From positions 558,001 to 622,000 of the forward strand of contig NZ_SBLB01000003.1 in the NCBI RefSeq assembly GCF_004138325.1: a stretch of DNA of 64,000 bases, in the 5' to 3' direction. The notes beneath the pieces are model-generated. The model made no database searches. It saw only the letters and a list, made by a program, of their open reading frames with translations, and was not told the DNA's origin. Shown one piece after another: positions 1 through 8,606 of the stretch (the first letter of the stretch is position 1; every line of letters starts with the position of its first letter). Source of the DNA: Spirosoma sordidisoli. Lineage in GTDB: Bacteria > Bacteroidota > Bacteroidia > Cytophagales > Spirosomataceae. The translations under genes were made by a program, and so were the position numbers.

Positions 1-830
1 TGTGCCGGAACGGCATACTCCCAACCATACGTATTGAAGCCCCCCGTCTGCCCCAAGGCGGTGGCCACATCCGGACGCGGCAGCGAACAGGTAACGGTTG
101 CCACCTTGGTTTGGCGGTTCGGGCCGAGGTAGATATCGACCCCCTGAATTTCATTCAGGTTACTACGCCGGGCACACCAGCCCCGAACGCTGTAGCAGTC
201 ACCGGCGTCGAGCGATCCCGAGTGGGTGCCGCCCAGGACCGGCGGGCCGGTAGGCTCCGGATCGGGATCAGGGTCGGGGTCAGTCGGCAGATCAACGTAC
301 ACGGTTGTATCGACATAGTGGTTACCGAATACCAGTAGGGAAACAGGCGAAGTACCGCCCCCATCACCAGAGAGCGCCTGGTCGATATCGACGTAGTGGT
401 TACCGAACACCAGCAGGGAGACTGGATCTGGGTCCGGATCAGGATCAGGTACAGCTCCCTCTCGCCGGTAGACCCGCTTGTCTGGCCCCAAGACGAGGAC
501 TGGATAGTTCTCCGTGGTTAGCGGAATTTTATCCAGCATCAGCCCCCCCATGAGCTGGACTAGAACATCCGTCCAACCTTTTCGGCCGGGCCCACCACGC
601 TGGGCGACCGCATGGAGGGTGTCGTCATTGTCACCCGCCCCGAACTCAATAGCCGCAACGGCGTCGATCTCCTGGACAACATTGCGACAGTAGACGGTGT
701 AAACCGTGCCGACAACAAACGCTACGCCTGTTTCAGTCTCCGTGAATACGGGGCTGCTCTGCCAGTTTTCCAAATCCAGGCTATAGGTCCACTCGGAACC
801 GGTGGGGTACTTGACGCGAATACCAGGCAT
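1..830 (-). CDS. Phage fibre / host-recognition protein, N-terminal part (partial)
   Basis: Open from an ATG at 830 to the window edge (276 codons seen). It starts 2 bp after the stop of the 665-aa gene. Three regions are visible: an N-terminal domain of about 130 residues; Asp-Pro linkers (DPDPDPDP); then two copies of a short unit built around LLVFGNHYVD, the first continuing IDQAL and the second TTVYVDLPTDPDPDP. A cysteine-containing domain follows. The homologue at 62712 has the same order, including the linkers and paired units. Long DP linkers and a position after the tail genes suggest an exposed fibre or adhesin; this is inference. A 41-bp stretch (373-413) is identical to 63204-63244 in B. 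Confidence 0.75.
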   Translation of the reverse strand, partial: MPGIRVKYPTGSEWTYSLDLENWQSSPVFTETETGVAFVVGTVYTVYCRNVVQEIDAVAAIEFGAGDNDDTLHAVAQRGGPGRKGWTDVLVQLMGGLMLDKIPLTTENYPVLVLGPDKRVYRREGAVPDPDPDPDPVSLLVFGNHYVDIDQALSGDGGGTSPVSLLVFGNHYVDTTVYVDLPTDPDPDPDPEPTGPPVLGGTHSGSLDAGDCYSVRGWCARRSNLNEIQGVDIYLGPNRQTKVATVTCSLPRPDVATALGQTGGFNTYGWEYAVPA

Positions 831-832
831 AG

Positions 833-2830
833 TTAGGCGGGTTCAACTTCGTCGGTCCAGCTGCTTAAGATGGGGTGAACGCCGACGGTGTTTTTTAGGA
901 TCAGGTTGGTCATCTGTATGGCTTCGGGTATGGTATACACGTCCGTGAGGCCAGACTCTTCGCGTGTGGTTGGTTTATCGATGAGGTCATCCCGGTAGGA
1001 AATCTTCTCGTCGTCACGCCGGTACAGCGCATCCGCTGCGGGCTGCTTGAGAAAGCCGAGGGTCTCCGGGTTAGGCCTCTCCGCGACAATTTTGAGTTTA
1101 TCGAGCAGGGGCGTCGTCAGATCGCGAGCCGCCTGGGGAACCGTAGGGTCGCGGGTAAATACGGGCAGGGGTGGCAGCACGTAGACGCTACCGGCCGGTG
1201 CCTGCACAGGGGGCAGGGTTTCGCCCCCCTCGGGAAAATCATCGGTGTAAAACTCGTCGCGGTGCTGGTAGACGTAGCTGAAGACGTGCGCGAATTGGGT
1301 GTCGCCGTCCCGCTGCTGGCGGATCTGCTTGTTGGTAAGGCCGATGGCCAGGACGCGATCCGCCAGCACCTGAAAGCGTACGGCCGAGCAGTAAAAGTCA
1401 TCCCAGCGCTGCAGCTCCGGGAGCGGTTGCCAGCCAGAGGCCACTTCGACGGCTTGCTGCCGGCTTAGGTTATACTGCACGAACTGGGCAGCCGTCGGCT
1501 CGTAGCCTGCGGGCATGACGCGCTCGGCCTGCTCGTAGAACAGCTGCAGCTCGTAGCTGCCTTTCCCCCAGGTCATGATGCTGTCGAACGCGCCCAGGCT
1601 GTTGAGGTAGGAAAACTGACGCCGGTAGGGCCGGTTGTCGTAATCGACCACGTAGCGATAAGCCCGGCTGAGGTAGCCCCCGGCCAGCGTAACCAGTCGA
1701 CAGCTGTATTCCCTGAGAAACTTACCCGCTGGCACCTGCTCACGCAGGTTCAGCTGAGCGATCCCCACCGGGAACGCTACTTTGGTACCGGGCTGGTAAT
1801 CGATAGCCGCCTGGATGCCCGTGCGCACGTGCGTGCTGTCATCGTCGAAGGTCATCCGGATCTCCAGCTTGACCGACGAGGCCTGCTCCCGCAGATTGAT
1901 AAAGGTCAGAAAATGGGCTTCGTCGAGCCGGGCTATTCGCGCCGGTGATCCCATCAACAGGGACTTGTCGGCCCCGGCATCGGCACCCAGCAGCGCTGTC
2001 GTCAGATTGTAGCCGGTGTCGGCCCGGCGCTCCCAGTCGGCACCGCCCAGGTACGCATGGCGCGTCTGGTCTTCAACGACCTGCTGCACCGTGATCGGTT
2101 GGCCCCAGGCCTCGCCGTAGGCCACGTAGTACTGTCGGGCTGACTGCTGGGCCACCTGGCCACCCTGGCCCTGAAAATCGGGCACATCAGCACTCAGGTA
2201 GCTGTGCAGCAGATCCCCCAGGTCGTACTTGGCTACCCCGTCCGCATCGCATTCGATGTGACTGCCCCCGTCGCCGATCAGCTCGTAGTCGAGATCCCGA
2301 TCGGCCCCGGTCGTGCCCGGCTTCTGGAGGTACACTTCGAGGTAGATGCCATACCGATCCCGAACCAGGGCGTCGGTACCCATGACCGACTGCCCAACGG
2401 TGTATTTGCGCTCCAGCTCGGGCGTCTTGCCTGGGATGTAGGTAAGGTTGTAGGCTTTGCCAGGGCGACGCGCCGTTAAGGTAATTCCGTGCAGGTTTCC
2501 TGCACTCTCACGCGTTACAACCCAATCTTTCCGAAAGGCGTACAGGCCCCGAAAGAAGGGCAGCAGGGAGTCGACGTAGGCGGCTGAGCCGTCGCCGGCC
2601 GGAAACTCGTCAGGGCGGGTGGGATTGGTGCGGGCGGTAACGGAGGTTGTTTTGCCATTCCAGCGCAGCCCGATGGTCTCGCCGTCGACGATTGGCCCGT
2701 AGAATATGATGCCAGCCACCGCTTTGGTGCCGGTCGTCTCGAAGCGGCCCTGCCCGCTAAAAACGTAGCGCATCCGACCCCCTTTGGTCAGTGCATAGGT
2801 GTCAGGAGCTTGTACGAGGGTAACGGACAT
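833..2830 (-). CDS. Phage structural protein, 665 aa (tail-associated, unknown fold)
   Basis: No recognised family. The homologue at 60715-62709 (664 aa) matches along its whole length: N-terminus MSVTLVQAPD against MPVTLISAPD, and shared blocks such as YLGGADW/F, YEQAERVMP/YLP and ETLGFL/RTLGFL. I chose the ATG at 2830 over the upstream GTG at 2875 because it aligns with the B start and lies 5 bp after the -7 box of late promoter A4. It sits between tail-completion-like proteins and the fibre, so a baseplate, tail-tip or decoration role is plausible. A long Pro/Glu-rich stretch lies near residues 530-560. Confidence 0.85.
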   Translation of the reverse strand: MSVTLVQAPDTYALTKGGRMRYVFSGQGRFETTGTKAVAGIIFYGPIVDGETIGLRWNGKTTSVTARTNPTRPDEFPAGDGSAAYVDSLLPFFRGLYAFRKDWVVTRESAGNLHGITLTARRPGKAYNLTYIPGKTPELERKYTVGQSVMGTDALVRDRYGIYLEVYLQKPGTTGADRDLDYELIGDGGSHIECDADGVAKYDLGDLLHSYLSADVPDFQGQGGQVAQQSARQYYVAYGEAWGQPITVQQVVEDQTRHAYLGGADWERRADTGYNLTTALLGADAGADKSLLMGSPARIARLDEAHFLTFINLREQASSVKLEIRMTFDDDSTHVRTGIQAAIDYQPGTKVAFPVGIAQLNLREQVPAGKFLREYSCRLVTLAGGYLSRAYRYVVDYDNRPYRRQFSYLNSLGAFDSIMTWGKGSYELQLFYEQAERVMPAGYEPTAAQFVQYNLSRQQAVEVASGWQPLPELQRWDDFYCSAVRFQVLADRVLAIGLTNKQIRQQRDGDTQFAHVFSYVYQHRDEFYTDDFPEGGETLPPVQAPAGSVYVLPPLPVFTRDPTVPQAARDLTTPLLDKLKIVAERPNPETLGFLKQPAADALYRRDDEKISYRDDLIDKPTTREESGLTDVYTIPEAIQMTNLILKNTVGVHPILSSWTDEVEPA

Positions 2831-2835
2831 GGTGG

Positions 2836-2881
2836 CGAAATTGCCCCCCGGCACCCCCGTAATCAATGACAACACTCAAGC
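2836..2881 (-). promoter_or_regulatory. Late promoter A4 (upstream of the 665-aa gene)
   Basis: On the minus strand: upstream element GCTTGAGTGTTGTCATT, then exactly 23 bp between GTTGTC and the -7 box GCAATTTCG. The start codon follows the box by 5 bp, so the mRNA is probably leaderless. One of four such sites in prophage A. Confidence 0.6.
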
Positions 2882-2883
2882 AG

Positions 2884-3399
2884 CTATTCGATCAGGTCGA
2901 GGGGACCGAGCTCCAGATCGACCGGCACGGTCCAGCTAAATTGCAAACCGTAGCCGTGCCAGCCCGATGCGATCGGCCCAATCTTCTCCAGGGGTAGCTG
3001 ACGAACCTCCACCTGAATGAATTCCTCAGCCAGCGCGCCATGGGCAGCATCCTGCAGCATGAGCGCGTAGGCTTTGAGCACCAGTTGTCGGGCGGTGGCC
3101 CGGGCCGCCCGGATCTGCTCGTCCGTGGTGGCCTTCCGGATCACGGCCACGCTGCCCGTCCACACACTGTGGTAGTTGTCGCGCCCCCCGGTGTCTAGAT
3201 CCTCCTGAAACGCTTCCCAAACCAGCTGGTTATCGCCCAGCAGCGCGTCTTTTCTTCCCGTCTGCAGCTTGAGTTCCTTTGGATCACCCATATCCTCCAG
3301 AAACACGAACGCGGGCCGGGCGGGGCTGTGGGCGATCTCCGCCAGGCGGCTGGCCAAACTTTCCCCGTAGGCCCTGTAAAATTCCTCAGTCGGTCCCAT
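2884..3399 (-). CDS. Tail-completion-like phage protein, 171 aa
   Basis: No family recognised from sequence alone. The homologue is at 60135-60647: both start (MGPTEEFYRAY / MTEQDYIDYF), have a central KLQTGRKDALL / LRNKLYLPCL region and end in a GYG/GWGYxF-W-VP segment. The start at 3399 is preferred to 3426 because it matches B; it overlaps the upstream gene by 14 bp. It lies after the 260-aa gene and before the 665-aa gene, so a neck/tail terminator role is a guess from position. Confidence 0.75.
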   Translation of the reverse strand: MGPTEEFYRAYGESLASRLAEIAHSPARPAFVFLEDMGDPKELKLQTGRKDALLGDNQLVWEAFQEDLDTGGRDNYHSVWTGSVAVIRKATTDEQIRAARATARQLVLKAYALMLQDAAHGALAEEFIQVEVRQLPLEKIGPIASGWHGYGLQFSWTVPVDLELGPLDLIE

Positions 3400-4168
3400 G
3401 TTGAAGCTTTGCTTTAAGCTGTTCATTTTCTTTCATCAGCGCATCGAGCATGGTCAGTACCAGGTACAGGTTACTCTGCTCCAGCTGGGCAAATGTTCCC
3501 AGCGCCCCGGTCTGGCGGGCCAGGCTGATACCGACGTCGAGCCAGCTGCCGCCCTCCTGCCCTCCCTGATCCGAGGGTTTAAACAAATACTCGAACTGAT
3601 CGGGAAAGCGGTCCAGACAGCCCATGTAGTTCATCAAGACACCCAGCTGCACCGCGCCGGGCAGGGTGGCCATGTCGGCCGTCTGGGTGTCCAGCGTTCG
3701 ACGATCGAACAGCGTGCGGGCCCCATCACCGGCCGTCTCAAAAAAACGGGCTTTCGGGCGATACAGCGCGGCCACCAGCTCCGCCAGATCGGCCGGCTGG
3801 CCATCGGCTTCGTAGCGTTTGCGAGCCGCTTCGGCGTGCATGAATTCGGCAAACGTCAGATGCTGCAGTCCATCGCCCGGCCCTATATACCGACGCAGTC
3901 GAACCCGCAGGCAGGGCAGCATCCAGCGCTCCGGCCGTTCGTCAAGGAAATCCAGGTAACTGATCAGCCAGGCGCGCTGATCGTCATCGAGCAGCCGGGT
4001 GTGGCGGTAGCGGATGCCGTACCACAGCTGGAGCAGCACCCACCGACCGGCCGGTTCTCCGCCCAACTTCACCCGCCAGTTGAGCAGCTGCAGAAAGTGG
4101 CGGGGGGTGAGCTCGTCCCAGGAGGCTGGACCCCGAAAAGTGTGCTGGCCGATGACGACAACGTTCAT
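3386..4168 (-). CDS. Conserved phage protein, 260 aa (portal-tail region)
   Basis: Unrecognised family. The B homologue is 59278-60138 (286 aa). Shared features are an N-terminal W-ELT/S segment, a TFAEFMHAEAA / TFEDFMFAEKA motif, a GSWLDVGISLA / GSWLDVAINMA motif and a C-terminal LEQSNLYLVL / IEQTNLYLAL segment that runs into a charged helix. The start overlaps the holin-like gene by 4 bp (ATGA). The long C-terminal helix and position could fit a tail assembly chaperone, but this is not demonstrated. Confidence 0.8.
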   Translation of the reverse strand: MNVVVIGQHTFRGPASWDELTPRHFLQLLNWRVKLGGEPAGRWVLLQLWYGIRYRHTRLLDDDQRAWLISYLDFLDERPERWMLPCLRVRLRRYIGPGDGLQHLTFAEFMHAEAARKRYEADGQPADLAELVAALYRPKARFFETAGDGARTLFDRRTLDTQTADMATLPGAVQLGVLMNYMGCLDRFPDQFEYLFKPSDQGGQEGGSWLDVGISLARQTGALGTFAQLEQSNLYLVLTMLDALMKENEQLKAKLQHGTD

Positions 4169-4503
4169 GCGGTCGCCGTGGGCTTTTTACCGGTCACCTT
4201 CCGGCCGTTTAGCGACCGGCCTTTCAGGCTCTCGATATCGGCCCGGATATCGCGCTGCCCCTCGTGTACCTTTTCGATCGCACCCGCCACCTGCAAATTG
4301 CTGGAGGCCATGGCGTTCTGGGCCGTGATACTTTCGCGGGTCAGCTGGAGCTGACTGGCGCTGTTTTCCCGCATCATGTCGATGAGGGCCTTGTCTTTTT
4401 TGCCCAGCGATCGCCAGACGATGATCAGGAAAATGATCATCACCGTCACGAAGGGACTGTACTTGAACATTTCGACGAAAAACTCTTTGGTGAAAAATTC
4501 CAT
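4165..4503 (-). CDS. Holin-like membrane protein, 112 aa
   Basis: One strong membrane segment near residues 17-35 (FVTVMIIFLIIVW) follows a short N-terminal helix. The rest is a charged coiled-coil-like tail ending in lysines. B has the equivalent at 58357-58719, with the same single membrane segment and a C-terminal run of Arg, Lys and Pro. It lies directly after the muramidase gene. Class-III-like holins have this shape, but a coiled-coil membrane anchor with another role is possible. Confidence 0.65.
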   Translation of the reverse strand: MEFFTKEFFVEMFKYSPFVTVMIIFLIIVWRSLGKKDKALIDMMRENSASQLQLTRESITAQNAMASSNLQVAGAIEKVHEGQRDIRADIESLKGRSLNGRKVTGKKPTATA

Positions 4504-4516
4504 GGGTATACGGGGG

Positions 4517-5086
4517 TTACGAATTGAGTAGATAAAAAGAGTACCGGCGAGCGAGCTCCAGGTGATACTCGTTCACCTCGTAGTCGGCGCCGTTATAACC
4601 GAAGGCGAAGGCCCGCCAGTTGTGGGTGCGCAGGGCATCATCCAAATTCTTGCTCAGGATGAATTGACAAACGGCCAGCAGATGGGCTTTCTCACCCGTT
4701 TTGAGCGCATCGACGAAGGCGTGCACGTCTTTAAACCCACAGCGCCAGTACTCGTCGCCCATGATCTGGAACATGCCCCAGCTGCAGCTCATCAGCGCAG
4801 CCGTCGGGTCGAGCGCCATGGCGATCTTCAGGCGTTTGTAGTCACTGGCCACCCCTTTGTTGTAGGGGCAGTTGGGCATGTACTTGTGCGACAGGGTCGG
4901 GTGTGACTTGTCGTACTTACCCTTTGTGTGCTTGCGGAACCGGTGCCCTTCGAAACGAATGACCAGTCGCCCGTCCGGCAGGAACGCCCGGCCCCGGCTT
5001 TCGACGTCGGCGACGGCCCGGATCTCGGCAACACCGGTGCGCAGCAGCGCGGCTGCCGCCTGGTAATCGGCCAGGGTGATCTCCAT
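4517..5086 (-). CDS. N-acetylmuramidase endolysin, 189 aa
   Basis: Phage lysozyme of the N-acetylmuramidase (DUF3380-type) family, which cleaves peptidoglycan. The predicted catalytic glutamate is in VESRG (E29). The family-typical segments RFEGHRFRK, HPTLSHKYM, WGMFQIMG and FGYNGA follow in order. Length is normal for a single catalytic domain without a wall-binding module. No signal peptide is seen, so export would depend on the neighbouring holin-like protein. B homologue: 58728-59303. Confidence 0.9.
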   Translation of the reverse strand: MEITLADYQAAAALLRTGVAEIRAVADVESRGRAFLPDGRLVIRFEGHRFRKHTKGKYDKSHPTLSHKYMPNCPYNKGVASDYKRLKIAMALDPTAALMSCSWGMFQIMGDEYWRCGFKDVHAFVDALKTGEKAHLLAVCQFILSKNLDDALRTHNWRAFAFGYNGADYEVNEYHLELARRYSFYLLNS

Positions 5087-5088
5087 GG

Positions 5089-5685
5089 CTAGAAGAAGCT
5101 AACGGCTACACCCAACAGAAAGCCTAGTCCTATTCCGGCTCCGCCCCATTTGGCCGGTCGCCAGCGCATGGTCCGGGTATATTCCTCCGTAGCCAGGGCA
5201 ATCTCGTCGTAGGATTTAGCGCGATTCCGGTACCGTCTGGGCAGAGCCTCCAGCACTCTATTGATCGATTCGTCAGCCCGCTGATAGCCTACCTGGGCGG
5301 TGACCAGCTGCGTCTGCAGCGAACCCAGCTGCTGGGTGAGCGCCTGCGCCTGCCCGGCATCGTAGCGGCCGAGCTGGGTCTGGTCATCGAGGGCCGTGCG
5401 GGTTTTTAGAATCTCCCGCTGCAGTGAATCCACGGCCGCTTTCGAGGCCTTCCGGAGGGCATCCGCTGCGAGCAGTTTAGCTTTCACACCTGCGTAAATC
5501 GTGGTGTCCATGGCTACGCCCTGCGCGTAGGGAAACGGCTGGTTTTTAACCATGGCCTGCACGCCCTGCGCACCGGCCGGGGTGAAGAGGGCACACAGAG
5601 CTGACAGCGCCAGGGCAACCAGCAGAAGCAGGGCCTTACGGCAGCGTGACCCGTATCGAGTCGAAGGCACTAACAGATTTTTCAT
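5089..5685 (-). CDS. Exported coiled-coil protein with C-terminal membrane anchor (spanin-like candidate)
   Basis: The N-terminal signal sequence (KALLLLVALALSALCALF, ending near AGAQ) is followed by a long region rich in Ala, Gln, Leu and Arg that looks like coiled coil, then a C-terminal hydrophobic helix (GIGLGFLLGVAVSFF). The first 50 bp also encode the end of the upstream lipoprotein in another frame. The same arrangement, with the same 50-bp overlap, is seen in B (57689-58300). Overlapping lipoprotein/coiled-coil pairs in lysis cassettes are usually spanins; here the lipoprotein comes first, unlike lambda Rz/Rz1, so the call is tentative. Confidence 0.7.
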   Translation of the reverse strand: MKNLLVPSTRYGSRCRKALLLLVALALSALCALFTPAGAQGVQAMVKNQPFPYAQGVAMDTTIYAGVKAKLLAADALRKASKAAVDSLQREILKTRTALDDQTQLGRYDAGQAQALTQQLGSLQTQLVTAQVGYQRADESINRVLEALPRRYRNRAKSYDEIALATEEYTRTMRWRPAKWGGAGIGLGFLLGVAVSFF

Positions 5686-5929
5686 AGTCAGCTACGGTTT
5701 TTTGGTTACGCTCGTGAATGATGATCACGGCCTTACCCGACTCCTCAGCCCGGTGCAGAAGCCGGGTGCGGGCCGTGTCGGCGTAGATCGTGGTTACGAC
5801 CGGGGGGGCCGGTGGTGCTTTTTTACAGCTGGTGGCCAGCCCCAGCACGATGAGCATGCACAGGGCGGTGAGGAGGGCTGCGATGCGCCAGTGGCGTCGC
5901 TCGGTGGTTTCCTGCTGGTAGATAGCCAT
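5636..5929 (-). CDS. Small phage lipoprotein, 97 aa (outer-membrane spanin candidate)
   Basis: A hydrophobic segment (residues about 17-33) ends in a lipobox-like LATSC (C35), followed by a Pro-rich stretch (KKAPPAPP). The C-terminus SIRVTLP is identical to that of the B equivalent (57484-57738). Its last 50 bp overlap the next gene in another frame. A short Pro-rich lipoprotein in a lysis cassette fits an outer-membrane spanin subunit. The start shares 1 bp with the upstream stop. Confidence 0.7.
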   Translation of the reverse strand: MAIYQQETTERRHWRIAALLTALCMLIVLGLATSCKKAPPAPPVVTTIYADTARTRLLHRAEESGKAVIIIHERNQKTVADYEKSVSAFDSIRVTLP

Positions 5930-6315
5930 TAGCTCAGCAGGGTTGCCAAGGTGAAGACGATAACGGCCAGCACGTGCGTCCCCAGGAGGTAAATCGCATG
6001 CTGTATCGAATCTTCCTTGTGCTTGAGCATATTTTGCCCAAACTGATCTATGTTCCCTATAACCAGCGCTAAAAAGCCGAATATACCAGAGGCACTGGTT
6101 GGCTTGGTGAAGGGTAACGTATCAACATGGACGAGTTGAAGGCCTATGAAGGCAATCACCAGAATTAATACTATATCGGCCACCACCAACCTTTTTACTT
6201 CCACCTGCTCTCCATCGGGCAAATCATTATATGCCTCTTCGCGTATCCTTGCGTGAAGCATACCAAAAACTAAGGTCAGGGTCATTATAATCTCGAGGGC
6301 ACTGAACGTAATCAT
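5929..6315 (-). CDS. Four-helix membrane protein, 128 aa
   Basis: Unrecognised. About four hydrophobic segments (residues about 1-20, 45-62, 75-90 and 108-126) separated by short charged loops. It sits at the start of the lysis cassette and has no counterpart in prophage B, where the connector-like gene is followed directly by the lipoprotein. It could be an alternative holin or a lysogenic-conversion (superinfection exclusion) protein; the sequence does not decide. Confidence 0.65.
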   Translation of the reverse strand: MITFSALEIIMTLTLVFGMLHARIREEAYNDLPDGEQVEVKRLVVADIVLILVIAFIGLQLVHVDTLPFTKPTSASGIFGFLALVIGNIDQFGQNMLKHKEDSIQHAIYLLGTHVLAVIVFTLATLLS

Positions 6316-6333
6316 AGCTTTGATATAAAGAGG

Positions 6334-7248
6334 TTAAAGTGAAACGATTGAGGTGCCGCGAACCCGGCCCACTATCGTGGTCGGATCGGCAGGTGTGGTG
6401 GGCGTTATTAGGGTGGCCAGCTCGCCAGTAAACTGGGCGGCCTGTTCGTCGAAGTACTGAATCGACTGCTGGAGCTGCTTGTCGCTGGCCGGCGATTTCC
6501 AGTGCAGGTTGGCCACCTGGCTGATGCCGCAGACCTGTACCCCTTTCTCCGAAATGGTGACCAGCCGCTCACGCAGCGCGCGGGCGATGGTGGCGTAGAC
6601 CAGGGCACGCCGGGCCGAATCGAGCAGCTCGGTTTGTTCAGGGCTCAGGTCATCGCCTAATAGCCCCTCCAGCTGCTCACCCAGCATCTTCCGGATCGAC
6701 CGTTCGGCCGTCCGCATCGAGGGCAGCAGCGTGATCAGAACCAACCGACTGCTGCCAATCGAATAGTATTGATTGAACAGCTCAGCCGAGCCGATCAGCT
6801 GGCTTTTTTCCTGTAGGTAGGGCGCAGACGTCGCGTAGGCCGGGAACGTCTCCAGGTGACCAGCCAGGTAGCGCAGGAGCGATTCGATGGCCGCGTAGGC
6901 TTCCGTTTCCAGCGAGACCATCGTCCGCTCCAGCTGCCACTCGAACGCGTCCGAACTGTTAGCATCGCGGTTGCGCTGGTTGCCAACGTCAGTGATCCGG
7001 ACGTTGTTGGCCGCCACGAAGCGCAGCATAGCGAGGTTGCCGATCGCGGCCGTCAGGTAGGGCAGCAGAGCCGCCTGGTCCTCGTCGAGCTGATCAGCCC
7101 CCAGCTCCTCGAGCAGCTCGTCCCCGACGAAGGTGGCCAGGTACGCCTGAGATGAGCGCAGGGCGGGTTTGAGCGATTCGTAGCGGATATCGCCCGAGAA
7201 CGTGACGACCTCGGCCAGTTCTTGGATCGTGCGGATCAGGAGTGTCAT
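6334..7248 (-). CDS. Connector-like phage protein, 304 aa (DUF6712-like)
   Basis: Follows the portal gene with a 4-bp ATGA overlap, and resembles proteins annotated as DUF6712 in Bacteroidota prophages (recalled, not searched). The B homologue at 56388-57329 shares the N-terminal helix-rich part, an ETEAYAAIESLL / QTLLERGWSELDALI stretch, the FPAY/FPTW-SAPY/DSPYFQE segment and the C-terminal VNLHW/VNLQVNY region. The position after the portal suggests a head-tail connector or adaptor. It is followed by the lysis genes. Confidence 0.75.
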   Translation of the reverse strand: MTLLIRTIQELAEVVTFSGDIRYESLKPALRSSQAYLATFVGDELLEELGADQLDEDQAALLPYLTAAIGNLAMLRFVAANNVRITDVGNQRNRDANSSDAFEWQLERTMVSLETEAYAAIESLLRYLAGHLETFPAYATSAPYLQEKSQLIGSAELFNQYYSIGSSRLVLITLLPSMRTAERSIRKMLGEQLEGLLGDDLSPEQTELLDSARRALVYATIARALRERLVTISEKGVQVCGISQVANLHWKSPASDKQLQQSIQYFDEQAAQFTGELATLITPTTPADPTTIVGRVRGTSIVSL

Positions 7249-8606
7249 GGTGCCGTAGCAGTTTTAGCGATGGGTGCCCCCGTCGAGAGGTTCTTCATCA
7301 GCGTATCGTCGAACTTGAAGGTCAGCCGCGGGAAGCGCTTCTTCCAGCCGTTGTATTCTGCGATGAATTTGAGGGGTTCCAGAATCCGGGATCTGTACGG
7401 GGTTGACTTGGCGATGAAGATGTTGAACGACTGCGATTTGTCGGACCCTCCGGAGCGCTGGATATCCTTCGACTGAAAGCCAAACAGGCTCGGATCAGTC
7501 CCCAGGGCGTAGAGCAGGTTAGCCTGCCCATCCGAGTAATCCTCGTTATACTTGCCCTCTTTTTCCTTGTCATCGAGCACCGTAATCTTGATACCTACCT
7601 GATCCCTACCTCTGTCCTGATCATCGAACCAGGTATCGGTCATCACGGCCTTGTTGGCATTCTCGACGTTGGTCAGCTTCTCGGTCATCGACGAGAGGAA
7701 CTCGTCCCGGATCGCCAGCTTGTCGGCCACGCTCCCATTGTCCCAGCGCTCGCCGTAGACCTTACTCCAGTACTCGGCTGGCACCTCGATGTGGTAGCGC
7801 AGGGTCATTTTGTTCTGCATTCCAAACTTTTTGAACTGCGGAATGCTGAACAAATAATCCAGCCAGCCGCTCGTGCGGGTGGCGTCCCAGGGAGCCAGCT
7901 GATAAAAACTTTTGCCAGGCGAGGGCAGGCTCAGGGGATAGACGAATTTGAAGTCTTTGCTGCCAGTACGAACCCAGTCGACCCGATTGGACAGGTAGGG
8001 ATCAATCGCGGTCAGCTTCTCGGTCTCTTTATCGAGCGCGTTGGCATTAGGCCAGTTGGCGTTGAAATAGACCGTATCCAGCAGGCCCGTCGACTCGTTC
8101 TGACGCCCCCACCGGCAGTAGGCCGTTTCGTTGTTGTGCAGCTGGTTGATTTTGGAGCGGTCCCGACTCAGGATGAACTCGGGGAAGGCATTCCACCACC
8201 AGCTGACGTCGGACGCGCATTCGATCAGGTATCGCTCGAAGGTCGTATCTGTCAGAAACTTGTAGATCTCATCGTCATCGACCATCTCGGTCGATTCTTT
8301 ATCGGCCGTAGCGATGACGCCCCCGGCCACCCATAGAGCCGACTTGTCAGCAATAGCTGCGGGGATGATAGTCGATTTACTGGCTATCTCGATCACCTTC
8401 TGGGGGTAGTCGTTTGCTTCACCCCAGTAGGTGATCAGCGAATCGCCCGGCGATTCCATGCGTTTGACGACCGGCTGGGTGGGTGCTGCCCCCAGCTCCG
8501 CCCCGGATCGGGGCACCCCTTTCAGGGCAGGCAGGCCCGTTACCACTGCCTTAGCCGTCGGCAAATAGGCGACGTTGCCCGCTGTATTACTGACTACCTC
8601 GCTCAT
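7245..8606 (-). CDS. Phage portal protein, 453 aa
   Basis: Portal ring protein through which DNA enters the capsid. The central WWWNAFPEFILSRDRSKI stretch matches B (AWFFNGFPELLLSKDRKKI), and the segment near residues 365-400 has the FGFQSKDIQRSGGSDK pattern (B: GFAGGEKMGARSGGSDK), typical of Bacteroidota prophage portals. It starts 1 bp inside the upstream stop (TAATG) and is transcribed from late promoter A3. B homologue: 54983-56383. Confidence 0.85.
   Translation of the reverse strand: MSEVVSNTAGNVAYLPTAKAVVTGLPALKGVPRSGAELGAAPTQPVVKRMESPGDSLITYWGEANDYPQKVIEIASKSTIIPAAIADKSALWVAGGVIATADKESTEMVDDDEIYKFLTDTTFERYLIECASDVSWWWNAFPEFILSRDRSKINQLHNNETAYCRWGRQNESTGLLDTVYFNANWPNANALDKETEKLTAIDPYLSNRVDWVRTGSKDFKFVYPLSLPSPGKSFYQLAPWDATRTSGWLDYLFSIPQFKKFGMQNKMTLRYHIEVPAEYWSKVYGERWDNGSVADKLAIRDEFLSSMTEKLTNVENANKAVMTDTWFDDQDRGRDQVGIKITVLDDKEKEGKYNEDYSDGQANLLYALGTDPSLFGFQSKDIQRSGGSDKSQSFNIFIAKSTPYRSRILEPLKFIAEYNGWKKRFPRLTFKFDDTLMKNLSTGAPIAKTATAP

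Noticed and set aside
305..553. Plus-strand frames within the fibre gene of A
   Set aside because: Shadows of the DP-repeat coding sequence on the other strand; the minus-strand frame is continuous and has a B homologue.
2831..2875. GTG start at 2875 for the A 665-aa protein
   Set aside because: The extension is the promoter element itself; the ATG at 2830 matches the B start.
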